From: Paracoccaceae bacterium
GTDB taxonomy: Bacteria > Pseudomonadota > Alphaproteobacteria > Rhodobacterales > Rhodobacteraceae
Direction of reading: 5' to 3'
NCBI GenBank assembly: GCA_022822495.1
Contig: JAJEBQ010000049.1
Location: 62,001-126,000 of the forward strand
DNA: 64,000 nt
Shown: positions 56,289 through 64,000 of the stretch, piece after piece
Numbering within the stretch: position 1 is the first letter of the stretch
How the letters are laid out: every line of letters begins with the position of its first letter
The notes under the pieces: model-generated
Told to the model about the DNA's origin: nothing
The model's input: the letters and a program-made list of their open reading frames with translations, nothing else
Database searches by the model: none
Program-made: the position numbers and the translations under genes

Positions 56289-56909
56289 TTATTGTTCTCT
56301 AATCAAAGCCGGGTTTTGCAGGATTTCGAAGGATTTGGTAAAGCCGTTTAATGAAATCGTATAGCCAAGAGGTTGATCTGAGTTATACGCGAAAAGGGTT
56401 AAAACCATTTGACTACCATTCTTCATTTCTTCAACCTCTGAGCCAAAAAAGGCCATTCGTGCGACACACCCATTCTGCAAACAGTAATTCAAACGATAAT
56501 TACGTTGCGGAAGGATATCGTCTACCTGGAGGAATATTCCCTGCTCAAGGTTTGTTCCCAATGGTGTAACGAGGATGGCATTGGCACTTATGAGAGGATT
56601 ATCATTTCCAGCAGCAAAAATTTCAATTATAGCTGATTGGGTTTCTCCAGTGCCATCATAGATAGGTTGTATCATGGCACATTCGGTAGTCTTTGTTTCC
56701 CTTTCAGTTGTGCAGTTTACAACCCAATCCCCAATCTCCAACAATTCCGGTACAACTGAACCTGTTGAAAAATCTTCACTATCTTGTGCACTTGATGTTG
56801 GTTCGCTGGTTTCGGCACTTTCAGATTGCGCGTTGACTGGAACCAACCACATGCTCTTCAGAAAGGCTGCAAATAGTGCAAACAAAACGGCTTTTTTGAT
56901 TAACTTCAT
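56289..56909 (-). CDS. Invasion-associated locus B (IalB)-family protein
   Basis: 206 residues, exported: signal peptide about 1-27 (ending VNAQS), a Ser/Glu-rich linker (28-55), then an IalB domain with IGDWVVNCTTERETKTTECAMIQ (in part), ILVTPLGTNLEQGIFLQVDD (in part) and YCLQNGCVARMAF. Paired cysteines (CTTE/C, C/C) suggest disulphides. The family is widespread in alphaproteobacteria, mostly free-living ones, and does not itself imply virulence; its exact function is unknown. Confidence 0.9.
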   Translation of the reverse strand: MKLIKKAVLFALFAAFLKSMWLVPVNAQSESAETSEPTSSAQDSEDFSTGSVVPELLEIGDWVVNCTTERETKTTECAMIQPIYDGTGETQSAIIEIFAAGNDNPLISANAILVTPLGTNLEQGIFLQVDDILPQRNYRLNYCLQNGCVARMAFFGSEVEEMKNGSQMVLTLFAYNSDQPLGYTISLNGFTKSFEILQNPALIREQ

Positions 56910-57066
56910 TTTTTTTCCTTGGAGAATTGCATATCAAAAACAAATTAGAAACATGGGTGTATTGGTCCCTTGATTGAGTTATATTAGTGTAAATTCATTC
57001 AAAATCCAATATTGATGGGGTAAAAAATACCTCGCCAAGCAGACAAGCAAGAAATATCAGCACCAA

Positions 57067-58389
57067 TTAAGAATCAACATCTTCAATAACCTGCTGGATT
57101 CGAAGTTGGGTAATTCTGTTCTGTATTCGTTCGACAATCTCAAAAGAGTAACCAAACAAGGTAAAACTTTCACCCTTTACAGGTATGTATTTTATTTCAT
57201 TAATAACCAGACCTGCCAAGGTCACAGCGAGATCATCAGGAAGATCCAAATTCAACATTTTATTGAATTCCCTTACTGGGAGGGAACCATCAACCAAGTA
57301 AACACCATTACCTTCATTGCGCAGCGGTTCAGTTTGTTCCTGATCATATTCGTCCTCAATTTCACCAACAATTTCCTCAATTATGTCTTCAAGGGTAACC
57401 AGTCCCTGAAGTGCACCATATTCATCTACAACCAAGGCAAAGTGAGTTCGTTTTTCCAGAAACTCCCTTATAAGGACCCCAAGAGGAGTAGTTTCAATTA
57501 CGAAATAGGGTTCCTTCAGATTGGAATACCAATTTTCTCCCGGGGGTGATGTTGTCGCAATATTTTCCATTTGCCCCCAGTAATTACGATAGAGGTCCTT
57601 GACATGCGCTATTTTGATGATGTTTTCATTTTCATCCTTGAAGACTGGTAATCTCGAATGGGGGGTAGACATACATTGGGTTAAAATATCCTCAATCGGA
57701 TCATCGGCGTTCAACATTTCAATTTCTGACCGATGTTGCATGACTTCTTCAACGGTAAGGTTGGAAATGTCCAAAGCTCCCAGAACTCTCCTTTGGTCTT
57801 CCTTATCAAACATGCCTGTTGGAATTTCGAGTTCAATCCTCCCGCTGATTTCATCCTGAACATCTTCTAGACTTTCAGGTTCTCTTTGCAGAATGCCCAT
57901 TATACGAAGGAAAAATGTAACAATCAATTTAAGAAGAAAGACTACAGGTGAAAATATAAGGATGAATGGGTTCATGAACCTGGAAGCTTTTTGTGAGGCT
58001 TCCTCTGGTCGAGCAATGGAATATGTTTTTGGCAAGACTTCAGCAAAAACGAGGATTACGGTTGTCATGACAAGGGTCGTGACCAACACACCCGAATCCC
58101 CAAAAATTATGGTAAACAAATTTGTTGCCAGGGCCGTTGCAAGGATATTGACGAGATTGTTGCCAACCAAAACACTACCAATCAATGTTTCCCGATCGTT
58201 GGTAATATCCAACGCCTTTTGAGCACCTTTGTTTCCCTTTTCAGCTTGTGTCTTGAGTTTTCCCCTTGAGGCCGAGGTCAAAGCCGTTTCTGATCCGGAA
58301 AACAATCCAGATAAGACAATAAGCAGAATTATTGCACCGGTATTGAGCCAGACTTGAGCTTGGAAATCTAATGTGGTTTGAAAGAGCAT
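57067..58389 (-). CDS. CorC/HlyC-type protein with CNNM and CBS domains
   Basis: 440 residues. N-terminal DUF21/CNNM membrane domain with about three to four helices (1-150, including SGLFSGSETALTSASRGKLK, in part), two CBS domains (about 205-330, MQHRSEIEMLNADDP, ALVVDEYGALQGLVTLEDIIEEIVGEIEDEYD, in part), and the C-terminal CorC/HlyC domain (about 345-430). Probably concerned with Mg/Co ion balance; hemolysin naming in the family is historical. Lies 80 bp downstream of xerD. Confidence 0.92.
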   Translation of the reverse strand: MLFQTTLDFQAQVWLNTGAIILLIVLSGLFSGSETALTSASRGKLKTQAEKGNKGAQKALDITNDRETLIGSVLVGNNLVNILATALATNLFTIIFGDSGVLVTTLVMTTVILVFAEVLPKTYSIARPEEASQKASRFMNPFILIFSPVVFLLKLIVTFFLRIMGILQREPESLEDVQDEISGRIELEIPTGMFDKEDQRRVLGALDISNLTVEEVMQHRSEIEMLNADDPIEDILTQCMSTPHSRLPVFKDENENIIKIAHVKDLYRNYWGQMENIATTSPPGENWYSNLKEPYFVIETTPLGVLIREFLEKRTHFALVVDEYGALQGLVTLEDIIEEIVGEIEDEYDQEQTEPLRNEGNGVYLVDGSLPVREFNKMLNLDLPDDLAVTLAGLVINEIKYIPVKGESFTLFGYSFEIVERIQNRITQLRIQQVIEDVDS

Positions 58390-58469
58390 CTTGGTGTAAG
58401 TATCTAAATTTTACTATTGTCAGGATAACATGTTGACACGATTGATAAGGATATAGTTGTGAAATATAA

Positions 58470-59408
58470 TTATGCTTGTTTTGAAAGAGGATGCTTTGTT
58501 AATACCGTATTTTTGAGATGTTCATCGACAACATGTGTATAAATCTCGGTGGTACCTATGTCCTCATGACCTAATAAATCCTGTATAACTTTTAAATCCG
58601 CACCATGTGAAAGAAGGTGTGTGGCAAATGTATGCCGTAATGTATGGGGAGAAACTTTTTCAGCAGGAACATTAGCGATACGGGCCAAATCCTTTATAAG
58701 TTTAAAGACAGTCACTCGTGTTAAATGGCCCTTACCCTTGGGGGAGGGGAATAAATAAGGTGAGGGTGGAGACCCTTTTTTTTGCTTCTTTGCTTCCTTT
58801 TGATTTCTTTCTTTCAACCACTTTGTCAGACTGTACTTGGCTTTTTGTGATAAAGGGACTAGCCTTTCCTTTGAGCCTTTGCCTTGAATCATCAGGAAGT
58901 CAGGATCACCCCTAACTATATTTAATGACAAACTCACCAATTCTGTGACCCTCATTCCTGACGCATAAAGTAGTTCCACAATACATAGATTACGGGCATT
59001 TTCATACTCATTACGACCATGCGATTTTGAAGCCTCGATTATCTTTGCAATCTCCTCCTCAGACAGATTCTTGGGTAAGGTGTTAGCCTTCTTTGGGTTT
59101 TTCAGTTTCTGACTGGGAATATCTGACCTGATACCCTCATCATGAAGAAATATAAAAAATTGCTTGATAGCGGACAATTTCCTGGCACGCGTTGAATTGG
59201 CAGCTTTCATCTTAACCAGGTAGTTGAGGTATTTTGTAATATCATCAGTTTGTGCCCTCATGAAATCAGAACCTGTCTTCTTAAGATACTTTTGGAAGGC
59301 CAAAAGGTCTCTTGAGTAAGCAAGAATTGTGTTAATTGAAATTGATCTTTCAGCTCTCAGCATTTCAAGGAAATTGTTGATTAATTCATCACCGATTAAG
59401 TTTTTCAT
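58470..59408 (-). CDS. xerD: Tyrosine recombinase XerD
   Basis: Resolves chromosome dimers at dif with XerC. 312 residues: SAM-like N-terminal domain (about 5-90) and catalytic domain with Arg in ASGMRVTELVSL, His-x-x-Arg in SPHTLRHTFATHLL, LLGHEDIGTTEIYTHV with the nucleophile Tyr at about 290. A lysine/glycine-rich insert (about 205-225) is a little longer than usual. The chromosomal setting beside aroK-aroB is the usual one for alphaproteobacterial xerD, so it is not a phage integrase. Its start overlaps the preceding gene by 20 bp. Confidence 0.93.
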   Translation of the reverse strand: MKNLIGDELINNFLEMLRAERSISINTILAYSRDLLAFQKYLKKTGSDFMRAQTDDITKYLNYLVKMKAANSTRARKLSAIKQFFIFLHDEGIRSDIPSQKLKNPKKANTLPKNLSEEEIAKIIEASKSHGRNEYENARNLCIVELLYASGMRVTELVSLSLNIVRGDPDFLMIQGKGSKERLVPLSQKAKYSLTKWLKERNQKEAKKQKKGSPPSPYLFPSPKGKGHLTRVTVFKLIKDLARIANVPAEKVSPHTLRHTFATHLLSHGADLKVIQDLLGHEDIGTTEIYTHVVDEHLKNTVLTKHPLSKQA

Positions 59409-60906
59409 GTTTGATTACCAATATTTGTATAGCAACTTCACGTGCCGTTTGCTGCAAGCCCAATGAAGTCAATCCCGCTATCGCTCGCCCGATCTCATTT
59501 GGGCTGGCCTGATTTACGTCCTGCAGGATGGACAATATATCCAGCAAAGCCTCGCCAAACTTACCCTTTATAGCCATATTGCTCAAGGCGTCCTTAGGTG
59601 ATGATGTTTTTGTCAACCCAGAAATTATACCTTGCTCAAGAGGAGTTGAGGGTGTAGCCTTTGCAAGGTCCCCGGTTCGCAAGGCGTACAGTAAATTTTC
59701 TTCTCTGTTGGAGGGGGCCATTAGTTCTATTTCTTCTACCGTAAAATCATACAGTATTGCTGGGAAATAATAACTTGGTGCTATGCGTCCAAACTCAATG
59801 ATATGAGGTAAAACTCTAGGTACAAAATACTCGGTATAATGTACACTCAAACCCACATCCTCCATCAACGAAAAACCCTGCAGGAACAGATCTTTTATCT
59901 CTAGGGTATTTTGTGAGGCAATGGCCTTCTCCAAAGCTTGAACAACTCTAACTCTTTCCCAAACACCATCAATTGACGGAGGCTTTGATTCAGTGTAGGC
60001 GACCAACATGGTCTCAAACGGAAGTGAATTTGATCGAACAAGTTTCTCCAGAGATTCGATTCTTGTCCGCCACTCAGGACTAGAACTCTTCAGATGATAG
60101 GCAAGTGAAGGCTTTATATTCTGGTGATAATTATAAAAACCACTGTCCTTCAACATTCTGAAAAACAGGGGGGTTAATTTATCAAATTCCTGATTTCCTA
60201 TGCTTAGAGCAAGTTCAGGAAAAAGAAAAATAGTGACAATTTGCTCTTCCTGTGGGGTAAAATCACCAATAGTTTTTGCGGCTTCAAATACCAAAACAGC
60301 ATTTTTCCATTCACCTAATCGAACAAAGCAATAAATCTGATGACTAAATGAGGGAGCTTTGATGGCCTTGGATTTAATACCCGAACAAGGCACATGCTCA
60401 GTGTCCGTTAATAAGGCTATATCGAATCGGCGAGTGTCGAATTCATTTCCAACTCCCCCAGATCTTTCCATCAATTCATTGGCTTGCTCCAAGGCACCAT
60501 ATTCAATCAACTTATCAACCCTTGACAAAAAAAGTTTGCCTTCACCTGAAGAATCCCAAGGTGGTTTTGCTTCGGCCAGCAATAGGATAAAAAACAGCTC
60601 TAGGGCGGCAGGAATCATGTTGGGATCAAGGTTGGAAATCTTCTCTCGAATTGTTTCAACCTTGGAACTCGCCCAAAGATCGTTGGGAAATCCAGAAACT
60701 CCACTGGGAATAAGCCCAACAGCATCAATGTTTATATCCACGATAGGTTCAGAAGTTATATCAAAATGAACCTCTTGATCCGATGGGGTTTCCAAATTTG
60801 GAATTACGTTGCCTGGTAAAAAGAAGTCGGGTTCCTGGGCAAAAAGAATTGTTTCAGCAAGGAAGATCAAAGAGATTGGCGTAAGAATGTAACGTTTAAT
60901 CGACAT
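59389..60906 (-). CDS. Exported protein of unknown function upstream of xerD
   Basis: 505 residues with an N-terminal signal peptide (about 1-23, ending LFAQE). The remainder is largely helical with Leu/Ala-rich stretches of tetratricopeptide-like spacing (for example ALEQANELMERSGG, AVLVFEAAKTIG, MAIKGKFGEALLDILSIL), so a helical-repeat scaffold in the periplasm is possible. No enzymatic motif seen. It overlaps both neighbours: its ATG lies inside the end of the 45-aa gene and its stop inside the xerD start. Gene order with aroK and xerD recurs in related bacteria. Confidence 0.8.
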   Translation of the reverse strand: MSIKRYILTPISLIFLAETILFAQEPDFFLPGNVIPNLETPSDQEVHFDITSEPIVDINIDAVGLIPSGVSGFPNDLWASSKVETIREKISNLDPNMIPAALELFFILLLAEAKPPWDSSGEGKLFLSRVDKLIEYGALEQANELMERSGGVGNEFDTRRFDIALLTDTEHVPCSGIKSKAIKAPSFSHQIYCFVRLGEWKNAVLVFEAAKTIGDFTPQEEQIVTIFLFPELALSIGNQEFDKLTPLFFRMLKDSGFYNYHQNIKPSLAYHLKSSSPEWRTRIESLEKLVRSNSLPFETMLVAYTESKPPSIDGVWERVRVVQALEKAIASQNTLEIKDLFLQGFSLMEDVGLSVHYTEYFVPRVLPHIIEFGRIAPSYYFPAILYDFTVEEIELMAPSNREENLLYALRTGDLAKATPSTPLEQGIISGLTKTSSPKDALSNMAIKGKFGEALLDILSILQDVNQASPNEIGRAIAGLTSLGLQQTAREVAIQILVIKHEKLNR

Positions 60907-61033
60907 TTACTTCAATAGGTACAACCAGAGTTCCCTCGGGCGGGTCTATATTCCCTATGTAGGAGTACCCAACTAATCCTCCAAAAAGTAAAAGTATAAC
61001 GATAATCAGTATAAAAAATAATCTTCTTAGCAA
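60896..61033 (-). CDS. 45-residue single-span membrane protein
   Basis: Found by reading all minus frames: TTG start at 61033, stop TAA at 60898-60896, overlapping the next gene's ATG region by 11 bp. The product is basic at the N-terminus (LLRRLFF), then one strong membrane helix (about 6-26, rich in Ile/Leu/Val) and a short tail GYSYIGNIDPPEGTLVVPIEV. AAGGAT lies about 10 nt upstream, and a stop codon three codons before the TTG limits the start. A similar small gene with a P-x-VVxVPI-like tail lies here in related alphaproteobacteria, to my recollection. Function unknown. Confidence 0.7.
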   Translation of the reverse strand: MLRRLFFILIIVILLLFGGLVGYSYIGNIDPPEGTLVVPIEVNVD

Positions 61034-61170
61034 TTTTTTCTATCCTTAGGGTGTAGGGGAAAAATCTGGGAAACAGCACTAAATTAACTGGTATAACATT
61101 ATACATGGCCAAGTAAAATTGAAATCAGGGGTTTTAGTAAAAAGCAATAAATTTTAAACACCAAAAAGGT

Positions 61171-61197
61171 TATAATGCACACGATACTCACAGTGAG
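61171..61197 (+). promoter_or_regulatory. Probable aroK promoter -10 and short palindrome
   Basis: TATAAT at 61171-61176 lies 33 nt before the aroK start, with no good -35 at the standard distance. Between it and the ribosome binding site is CTCAC-A-GTGAG (61187-61197), an 11-bp palindrome of unknown meaning. Confidence 0.4.
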
Positions 61198-61208
61198 AAG
61201 GGGTTGAT

Positions 61209-61751
61209 TTGAATAATACAGAGTTGGATAGACCGATAGTGCTTGTAGGTATGATGGGGGCAGGTAAATCATATTTAGGATTGAAGTTGGCTCAAGCTTA
61301 TGATGTCGATTTTATAGATACCGACAAGGTAATTGAAGAAGTGAACTCAAACTCAATTTCAGATATTTTTGCCAATCATGGTGAACAGTATTTTCGAGAT
61401 CTTGAGTACAAGGCTATTTTAGGTTCTCTAGAACGAAAAGGGAGCGTTATAGCAGTTGGTGGGGGGGCCTATACCTTCCAGAGAAACCGTGACATAATTG
61501 ACAAAATTGGTATATCTGTATGGCTTGAGGCTAATCCCGAAACACTTTTGAGCAGAACAATGACAGATAGTTCCAGACCTTTGTTAAAGGGAGATGATTC
61601 TGACAAAAAAATCCACGATTTGCTTGCCAAACGGGAAAGTGATTATCTTAAGGCAATGCTCAGATTTCGAACGGATGCCGATATTTTGCCTGAAGATTTG
61701 ATTATCCATATGAAAGCCCGGATTTCACAACATATTTCAACATTGGAGTAG
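61209..61751 (+). CDS. aroK: Shikimate kinase
   Basis: Phosphorylates shikimate in the pathway to chorismate, which feeds the trp genes in this window. 180 residues from a TTG start with GAAGGGG upstream. P-loop GMMGAGKS (14-21), shikimate-binding FIDTDKVIEE (in DTD) and RDLE, and the glycine-rich AVGGGAYTF are all visible; the lid region is RTMTDSSRPLL. aroB follows by 7 bp. Confidence 0.95.
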   Translation: MNNTELDRPIVLVGMMGAGKSYLGLKLAQAYDVDFIDTDKVIEEVNSNSISDIFANHGEQYFRDLEYKAILGSLERKGSVIAVGGGAYTFQRNRDIIDKIGISVWLEANPETLLSRTMTDSSRPLLKGDDSDKKIHDLLAKRESDYLKAMLRFRTDADILPEDLIIHMKARISQHISTLE

Positions 61752-61758
61752 CAGTATT

Positions 61759-62880
61759 ATGACTTTAAAATACACCTATAAGAATGTTCTCGTTGATCTG
61801 GGGTCACGATCTTACAACATTAATATTGGCTATAACCTATTAGCAAATGCAAGTGATTTCATCAAACCCTTACTGCCAAGACCTAAAACTGTTGTTGTCA
61901 CAGATACTTATCTGTACAAGAATCACTACCTTGGGCTTAAGGAAAATCTAGATCAGAATAATATTGACCATGATTTAATTGTGCTTGAACAAGGTGAGAG
62001 AACAAAATCATGGCAAAACCTCGAGTATCTTGTTGAAGAATTTCTAACCAAGAAAATTGAAAGAAATGACCTTGTTATTGGTTTGGGTGGAGGTGTTATC
62101 GGAGACTTAACTGGGTTTGCAGCAGCCATCACGAGACGGGGTATTCCCTTTATTCAAATACCAACAACATTACTTGCTCAAGTGGATAGTTCTGTTGGTG
62201 GTAAAACCAGTATTAATTCGCAACAGGGAAAGAATCTTGTCGGGGCCTTCTATCAACCAAGACTGGTATTGTCAGATCTATCCGTACTTGAAACACTTTC
62301 ATCAAGGGATTTTATGGCAGGTTATGGTGAAGTACTCAAATATGGCCTCCTTGGTGACAAAGGATTCTTTGAATGGCTTGAGTCAAATGCAAAGTCAATC
62401 AAAAAACGTGATCGAAAAGCCATGATTAATATTGTTAACCGTTCTTGCAAAATTAAGTCTAAGATAGTCACCCAAGATGAGAGAGAAAAAGGGCAAAGGG
62501 CTCTCTTGAATTTGGGACATACATTTGGGCATGCATTGGAAACAGCAACGGGTTACAGTGATAAGTTACTACATGGTGAAGCAGTTGCAATTGGCTGCAA
62601 ATTAGCCTTTGAACTCTCATATAAATTGGGAGTATGCTCGGAAGAGGATGTTCTGCGGGTTTCAAAACACATGACAGATATGGGAATGCTTAATCCCCTT
62701 GTTAAACTCAAGGGTAATCTCCCCTCAATCAATGACTTAATTGACATCATGCATCAAGATAAAAAGTCACAGGAAGGGGTCCTTAATTTTGTTCTCGTAG
62801 GTGGTATCGGACAAGCCTTTTTAGCAGGTAATTTGGAAATGAATATGGTTCAGGAAGTACTCGCTGAGAATCTATCTTGA
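61759..62880 (+). CDS. aroB: 3-dehydroquinate synthase
   Basis: Second step of the shikimate pathway, NAD- and metal-dependent. 373 residues with VIGLGGGVIGDLTGFAAA (about 112-129), PTTLLAQVDSSVGGKTSINS (in part), the metal ligands in GEVLKYGLLGD and LNLGHTFGHALE, and HGEAVAIGC. Cotranscribed with aroK (7-bp gap), the usual alphaproteobacterial order. Confidence 0.96.
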   Translation: MTLKYTYKNVLVDLGSRSYNINIGYNLLANASDFIKPLLPRPKTVVVTDTYLYKNHYLGLKENLDQNNIDHDLIVLEQGERTKSWQNLEYLVEEFLTKKIERNDLVIGLGGGVIGDLTGFAAAITRRGIPFIQIPTTLLAQVDSSVGGKTSINSQQGKNLVGAFYQPRLVLSDLSVLETLSSRDFMAGYGEVLKYGLLGDKGFFEWLESNAKSIKKRDRKAMINIVNRSCKIKSKIVTQDEREKGQRALLNLGHTFGHALETATGYSDKLLHGEAVAIGCKLAFELSYKLGVCSEEDVLRVSKHMTDMGMLNPLVKLKGNLPSINDLIDIMHQDKKSQEGVLNFVLVGGIGQAFLAGNLEMNMVQEVLAENLS

Positions 62881-62921
62881 CGAGTTATTCGATCCGGTTA
62901 AATACAGTTAGATGTCAACAC

Positions 62922-63911
62922 CTATTCGCTAGGGTTGCACGATGCACCACCCAGTACACAAAATTGTGAGCAAAACTTGTGGTTCAGAAATACAGGGCTC
63001 TCAGCTTCTTTAAGTGTATTGCCGAGTTCAAACTCTTTGGCATAGGGCAAAAGTGTGCAGGATACCACCACTGGGTGATTTGCACCTTTCCTCTTAATTA
63101 CCATTCTTGACGAAGAACACATTATCTCTGCAGGTTTCTTACCAAGTATCTTCCAACAAGAGGTGGTAATTTCTGGAACCTCTTTAGTCATATCCATTTC
63201 AGGAAATAGAACCAGTTCATTGGGATCATAAGGATCAATATTCAAACCATATTCCGCAATAAGCTTTGCAAACCCGTCGCGTGATTGCAATTCATCCTCA
63301 CCCCAGAACATTCGACCCGCTATGGCTATCTGAAAACCATTCTGAGAAAGCCATTCAAGCCCCTCTATGGCTTTTTGGAACGCACCCTTTCCCCGGACGA
63401 AATCATGCTTATCTTCATTAAAATGGTCAAGTGAAACTCGTATTTTAATTTGATTTTGAAATTTCTTTTGAACTTCTGCTAGTCGAGAAGTTATAGCCGG
63501 GCGCATCATGGGTCGCATGGCATTGGTTAAAATGATAAGTAAATATTCCCTTGTGCAAATACTCTCTATAATGTCCATGATTTCGTTATTTAGGAAAGGC
63601 TCACCACCTGTCAGGCCGATTGTTTCCACTGGCCACTTACGGCTTGATATCTGATCAAGAAAACCTCGAACCTCGTTAGCCGATATATAAACCAGTCGAT
63701 CATTATAGGGCGAGCTTTCAATGTAACAATTTTTACAAGTGATATTACAAAGGGTTCCTGTGTTAAACCAAAGGGTATCAGGTTTTAGTAAGGGAACAAA
63801 GGCTCGTTGTGAACCATCGGCAGTATAATGGGTGTTAGAGAATTTGGGAATCTTATTCTGAAGTGAAACCTCTTCAACTTCATTTCCAACATATTCACTT
63901 TCATTATCCAT
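62922..63911 (-). CDS. Radical SAM protein
   Basis: 329 residues. The [4Fe-4S]/SAM motif is CNITCKNC (Cys 55, 59, 62), followed by TGGEPFLNNE (GGEP 102-105) and a TIM-barrel-like body (ILTNAMRPM, RVSLDHFNEDKHDFVRGKG, in part). The C-terminal part has cysteines at about 250, in IMCSSSRM, SCTLLPY, and CSQFCVLGGASC (314, 318, 325), which could bind an auxiliary cluster in a shortened SPASM-like tail. Substrate unknown; no peptide or partner gene visible in the window. The 89 bp beyond its start hold nothing recognised. Confidence 0.88.
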   Translation of the reverse strand: MDNESEYVGNEVEEVSLQNKIPKFSNTHYTADGSQRAFVPLLKPDTLWFNTGTLCNITCKNCYIESSPYNDRLVYISANEVRGFLDQISSRKWPVETIGLTGGEPFLNNEIMDIIESICTREYLLIILTNAMRPMMRPAITSRLAEVQKKFQNQIKIRVSLDHFNEDKHDFVRGKGAFQKAIEGLEWLSQNGFQIAIAGRMFWGEDELQSRDGFAKLIAEYGLNIDPYDPNELVLFPEMDMTKEVPEITTSCWKILGKKPAEIMCSSSRMVIKRKGANHPVVVSCTLLPYAKEFELGNTLKEAESPVFLNHKFCSQFCVLGGASCNPSE

Positions 63912-64000
63912 AATTGCTATCGTTCATAACCCTGGAGAAATTAACGTCCTTATATATTGCCCATGCAAATGGTTTGATTTACACAAATGCCTGTGTATTT

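Noticed and set aside
58470-59408. Phage or island integrase
   Set aside because: The recombinase is in the conserved aroK-xerD chromosomal setting and has XerD-like motifs, so it is the housekeeping XerD.
60912-61112. 66-codon minus-strand ORF upstream of the exported protein
   Set aside because: It shares the interval with the 45-aa frame, which has a proper membrane helix, a ribosome site and coupling to the next gene; the 66-codon frame has aromatic/basic mixed composition with no family and looks like the shadow.
1-64000. CRISPR arrays, riboswitches of known class, rRNA
   Set aside because: No regularly spaced repeats, no rRNA stretches and no recognised riboswitch core were seen on reading both strands; covariance-model searches could still find weak RNA families.

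Overview
The window is one contiguous piece of an AT-rich bacterial chromosome, almost certainly from an alphaproteobacterium, probably a marine or Rhodospirillales-like lineage with a compact genome. The reasons are gene orders typical of that class: fabF-mltG, pdhA-pdhB(lipoyl)-pdhC next to a DivIC-type gene, pgk-gap-tkt opposite a coiled-coil gene plus zapA, ppiD-trpEGDC-moaC-moeA followed by gltX and gltA, rplU-rpmA-obgE-proB-proA, and aroK-aroB opposite a small membrane protein, a secreted protein and xerD. Species cannot be named from the sequence alone.

Layout. 1-2762: end of fabF, mltG, and cysE behind a strong 5' hairpin. 2770-11196 (minus): pyruvate dehydrogenase E2/E1beta/E1alpha, a DivIC/FtsB-like protein, phosphoglycerate kinase, GAPDH and transketolase, forming a central-carbon block. 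11493-12726 (plus): a long coiled-coil protein coupled to zapA. 12754-15279 (minus): monothiol glutaredoxin with BolA, and a short-chain dehydrogenase with a LysR regulator. 15478-18586 (plus): glnE and a small conserved gene. 18679-29261 (minus): gltA, gltX, moeA, moaC, trpC, trpD, trpG, trpE and a PpiD-like chaperone.

29262-42528 is an accessory region, set apart by long gene-poor stretches, an ISAs1-type transposase fragment and a tRNA-Ser(CGA) near its right edge. It holds a two-gene cassette of an RNase J-like metallo-beta-lactamase protein and a protein with PD-(D/E)XK nuclease motifs, which is the best candidate here for an undescribed system. It also holds a hydantoinase/oxoprolinase (hyuA/hyuB) unit with a complete sugar-type (CUT2) ABC importer, a palindromic operator over its promoter, and a cupin-GNAT pair.

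42529-50813 (plus): pstS-pstC-pstA with no pstB behind them, then rplU carrying an unusual acidic N-terminal extension, rpmA, obgE, proB and proA. 51079-56256 is an envelope block: a Tat-exported DUF882/YcbK protein facing an operon of a YcbB-type L,D-transpeptidase, lpxD, a specialised acyl carrier protein and a ketoacyl synthase, the last three suggesting a dedicated lipid A acyl chain. 56289-61033 (minus): an IalB-family protein, a CorC/HlyC-type CBS protein, xerD, an exported protein of unknown function and a 45-residue membrane protein. 61209-62880: aroK-aroB. 62922-63911: a radical SAM protein.

Expected neighbours are missing at several places: no lpd after pdhC, no lexA/comEC between moeA and gltX, no tpiA-secG upstream of ppiD, no nadD-rsfS after proA, and no pstB-phoU-phoB. 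The genome therefore looks rearranged relative to the usual class order.
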